From NCBI GenBank assembly GCA_040377825.1, contig JBEINZ010000157.1, positions 1 through 7,696 on the forward strand: a DNA stretch of 7,696 nt, written 5' to 3'. Source of the stretch: JBEINZ01 sp040377825. GTDB lineage: Bacteria; Pseudomonadota; Alphaproteobacteria; Rhizobiales; Ancalomicrobiaceae. Below are positions 5,877 through 7,696 of the stretch, piece after piece. The notes under the pieces were generated by a model. That model did not search any database. It was not told where the DNA came from and saw only the letters and a program-made list of their open reading frames with translations. The translations under genes and the position numbers were made by a program. Each line of letters starts with the position of its first letter. The first letter of the stretch is position 1.

Positions 5877-6997
5877 AGGCCGCGATGGCCAAATCCGCCG
5901 ACAAACGTTCGAGCCCCAAGGCTTCGGCGACCGCCGGATGCGTGATGCGACCGGCGTGGACGTTGAGGCCGTTCCTGAGGTGCGCGTCGTCCTCCAAGGC
6001 CTTGCGCCAGCCCTTGTCGGCGAGCGCGAGGGTGAAGGGCAGCGTGGCGTTGTTGAGGGCGAATGTGGAGGTGCGGGCCACGCCACCGGGCATGTTGGCG
6101 ACGCAGTAGTGCACCACGCCATCGACGACATAGGTTGGATTGGAGTGGGTCGTCGCGTGCGAGGTCTCGGTGCAGCCGCCCTGATCGATCGATCGAGACG
6201 TCAACGATGACCGAGCCGCGCTTCATGGTCTTCAGCATCGGCCGGGTAATCATTTTCGGAGCTGCGGCGCCGGGGATCAGCACCGTGCCGATGACCAGAT
6301 CAGCCTTGGCGACGAGGTCCGCCACAGCGTCGCGCGTCGAAAACACCGTCTTGATGCGGGTACCGAATTGAACGGTCAGGCGGCGCAGCACGTCGGCCGA
6401 GCGATCGACGACAGTGACGTCGGCGCCCATGCCGACCGCCATCATCGTGGCGTTGGTGCCCGAGACGCCGCCGCCGAGGATCAGCACTTCGGCTGGAGCC
6501 ACGCCGGGCACGCCGCCGAGCAGCATGCCGCGCCCGCCCGACGCATTTTCGAGCGCATGCGCGCCGACCTGGACCGACATGCGGCCGGCCACTTCGGACA
6601 TCGGGGTCAGCAACGGCAGCGTGCCCGACGGGCTCGTCACGGTCTCATAGGCAATGCAGGTCGCGCCGGAGGCCATCAAGTCCTGCGCCTGCGCCGGATC
6701 CGGCGCCAAATGCAGGTAGGTGAACAGGATCTGACCGGAGCGCAACTTCGCGCGTTCGACGGCGAGGGGCTCCTTAACCTTCACAATCATTTCGGCGCCG
6801 GCCCAGATCGTATCGGTCTCCGCGACGATCGTCGCACCGGCCTGGACATATTCCTCATCGGTCAGTCCTGCGCCGCGCCCAGCGTTCTCTTCCACCCAAA
6901 CTTCATGGCCATGGGCGACCAACTCGCGCACCGAACCGGGAACCAGCCCGACACGATCTTCGTGGTCTTTGATCTCCTTGGGAACGCCGATGCGCAT
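5875..6997 (-). pseudogene. ald: Alanine dehydrogenase, frameshifted by a 4-bp duplication
   Basis: Ald interconverts L-alanine and pyruvate plus ammonia with NAD, allowing growth on alanine. The gene starts at ATG 6995-6997 with GGAGGAG (7005-7011 on the complement) 7 nt upstream. Residues match Mycobacterium tuberculosis Ald numbering: Arg15, Lys75 (VKVKEP) and His96 (YLHLA). The NAD loop is LILGGGVSGTNA (172-183). The first frame is intact to VIVDVSID, where Asp270 is the catalytic aspartate. There GATC stands three times (6183-6194), and removing one copy continues into QGGCTETSHATTH and a normal C-terminus ending at TGA 5875-5877. The span minus 4 nt is 1119 nt, or 372 residues, the family's length. 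As written, the frame instead runs on 443 codons to 5666 through the intergenic repeats with a non-homologous tail. Loss of the last quarter should abolish activity. A sequencing or assembly error is a serious alternative. Confidence 0.88.
6183..6194. repeat. GATC x3 tandem repeat at the ald frameshift
   Basis: Three adjacent GATC units occupy 6183-6194 inside ald. Two units restore the reading frame exactly, so the third is best read as a 4-bp tandem duplication by strand slippage, or an artefact of sequencing or assembly. Confidence 0.8.
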
Positions 6998-7004
6998 GAT
7001 CCGT

Positions 7005-7011
7005 CTCCTCC
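7005..7011 (-). promoter_or_regulatory. Strong Shine-Dalgarno of ald
   Basis: CTCCTCC on the plus strand reads GGAGGAG on the minus strand, 7 nt before the ATG at 6997. It is the best ribosome site in the window and fixes the ald start, ruling out the frame's upstream extension. Confidence 0.8.
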
Positions 7012-7111
7012 GCGCGGCCCCGGTTAAGCTCGGCCGCAAGAATTTACGAATGATACATCCAATGTCGCGCAAGGTGGCACGGAACAATACCGATCTCGGA
7101 TCGTCATGTGG

Positions 7112-7140
7112 TTGATTCCTGCGCCCATTGACAATATCAT
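7112..7140 (+). promoter_or_regulatory. sigma70-type promoter of the Lrp/AsnC gene
   Basis: TTGATT (7112-7117) and TATCAT (7135-7140) are separated by exactly 17 nt and match consensus at 4/6 and 5/6 positions. Transcription would start about 7147-7149, on or next to ATG 7149, so the mRNA would be leaderless or nearly so. The TTGACA at 7128-7133 is not used as a -35 in this reading. Confidence 0.55.
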
Positions 7141-7148
7141 CGAAGTTT

Positions 7149-7616
7149 ATGCGACAGATCAATCTCGACGATAGGGATCGCCAGATCCTGAAGGAAATGC
7201 AGGCCGACGGCCGCCTAACCAATGCGGAGCTCGCCGACCGTGTCCATCTTTCTGCCTCGGCGTGCCTGAGGCGCGTGCAATCGCTCATGGATAGCGGCCT
7301 CGTGGCCGGCGCGCATCTCGTGCTGGACCAAAAGCGGGCTGGGTTTGAAGGCACGGCCTATGTCTCGATCACGCTCGACGGCCAGGAGCGCGAGAAGCTC
7401 GATGCTTTCGAGGCGAAGGTGAAATACGTTCCGGAAATTCAGGAATGTTATCTTCTGGCCGGCCAGTCGGATTATCTTTTGCGCATCGTGTTCCGCGACA
7501 TGGTGGATCTGGAACGGCTGCATTCAGAGGTACTCACGCGCCTGCCGGGCGTCGTGCGCGTGCAATCGACGATGACGCTGAGAACGGTGAAGCGGACCAC
7601 GTCGCTGCCAGTTTAG
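7149..7616 (+). CDS. Lrp/AsnC-family transcriptional regulator (AldR-like)
   Basis: This is a 155-residue DNA-binding regulator of the feast/famine family, expected to form dimers and octamers that respond to an amino acid. Residues ~5-65 are the winged HTH (LDDRDRQILKEMQADGRLTN, then ELADRVHLSASACLRRVQSL). Residues ~68-145 are the RAM ligand-binding domain, including YLLAGQSDYLLRIVF, whose G-x-x-D-Y turn is at the effector pocket in relatives, and LPGVVRVQSTMTL. ATG 7149 gives the usual family length and an N-terminus one turn before the first helix. A TTG at 7128 is in frame but lacks a Shine-Dalgarno and lies inside the promoter. Transcription away from ald is the standard arrangement for a local regulator that activates ald with alanine, so ald is the likely target and autoregulation is probable. 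If ald is truly broken, the regulator may be a relic or have other targets, such as the exporter. Confidence 0.92.
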   Translation: MRQINLDDRDRQILKEMQADGRLTNAELADRVHLSASACLRRVQSLMDSGLVAGAHLVLDQKRAGFEGTAYVSITLDGQEREKLDAFEAKVKYVPEIQECYLLAGQSDYLLRIVFRDMVDLERLHSEVLTRLPGVVRVQSTMTLRTVKRTTSLPV

Positions 7617-7623
7617 CCACGTC

Positions 7624-7696
7624 TCAACTTTGCGCGACCAACGCCTTCAGCTTGGTGAGCGCCCTGGACGTCTCTTCCTGATAATTGATCGTGCCG
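7624..7696 (-). CDS. C-terminal fragment of an unidentified gene (runs off right edge)
   Basis: On the minus strand a frame open at the window edge encodes GTINYQEETSRALTKLKAL followed by VAQS and a TGA stop (7624-7626). The 23 visible residues are polar, with the heptad-like spacing of an amphipathic helix. Codons are G/C-ending, and the stop lies only 7 bp from the lrp stop, a compact convergent arrangement that favours a real gene. The family cannot be named from so little sequence. Confidence 0.45.
   Translation of the reverse strand, partial: GTINYQEETSRALTKLKALVAQS

Larger units (their letters stand above)
6998..7148. promoter_or_regulatory. Divergent ald/lrp control region
   Basis: These 151 bp separate the ald start (minus) from the lrp start (plus) and are more AT-rich than the flanking genes. 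TATCAT occurs twice in opposite orientation. On the minus strand it is at 7055-7050, suitably placed as an ald -10 box with a ~45-nt leader but without a good -35. On the plus strand it is at 7135-7140, the lrp -10 box. An inverted CGATC-TCG-GATCG lies at 7091-7103, near the middle. AT-rich stretches at 7041-7063 and 7128-7148 could bind an Lrp-type protein. The poor ald -35 would fit activation by the divergent regulator, as known for AldR-type pairs; this is inference. Confidence 0.5.

Noticed and set aside
7128..7133. TTGACA as a -35 box, or its TTG as the lrp start
   Set aside because: No -10 box follows at 16-18 nt, and the TTG has no Shine-Dalgarno. TTGATT-N17-TATCAT with ATG 7149 fits better.
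6998..7354. N-terminal extension of the ald frame
   Set aside because: The reading has no Ald homology before MRIGVPKE, overlaps the lrp gene, and a strong Shine-Dalgarno marks ATG 6997.

Overview
The window looks like chromosomal DNA from a GC-rich alphaproteobacterium (Hyphomicrobiales or Rhodospirillales type). This rests on strong G/C preference at third codon positions, the aroC-ribB and tlyA-23S methyltransferase pairings, a DUF29 protein, and a divergent ald/Lrp pair. The order is inferred from gene content and I could not test it by search. No phage, transposon, tRNA, rRNA or CRISPR was seen.

Left part, plus strand (1-4909). The 3' part of aroC (chorismate synthase) is followed by a 77-bp gap. 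It carries two near-identical 15-bp dyads and a TATAAA box placed as if the next mRNA were leaderless. That gene (761-2107) reads as one frame: an N-terminal helix-turn-helix, a complete RibB (3,4-dihydroxy-2-butanone 4-phosphate synthase) and a C-terminal GTP cyclohydrolase II-like domain that has lost its zinc cysteines (RibBX type). A second start with a good Shine-Dalgarno at 983 would give RibBX without the HTH. This possibly self-regulating riboflavin gene is the most interesting system here. Next come a DUF29 protein, a 48-residue single-helix membrane peptide, tlyA (rRNA 2'-O-methyltransferase, all four catalytic residues present) and a TrmA/RlmD-family m5U methyltransferase with a 4Fe-4S site and a likely TTG start.

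Middle (4957-5874). A LysE/RhtB-type exporter converges on ald. The 282 bp between them hold three imperfect units of an intergenic repeat, 75-87 bp apart, the last forming a hairpin.

Right part (5875-7696). Alanine dehydrogenase (minus strand) and an Lrp/AsnC regulator (plus strand) diverge from a 151-bp control region, a standard layout for amino-acid-responsive alanine catabolism. The ald frame is broken immediately after the codon for catalytic Asp270 by what looks like a 4-bp duplication (GATC x3 where x2 restores a 372-residue enzyme). This is a real mutation, a slippage switch or a sequence error. The final 73 bases hold the C-terminus of an unidentified minus-strand gene.

Three genes (HTH-ribBX, the 48-aa peptide and lrp) share a -10-like box ending 6-8 nt before an ATG with no clear Shine-Dalgarno, which suggests leaderless transcripts.
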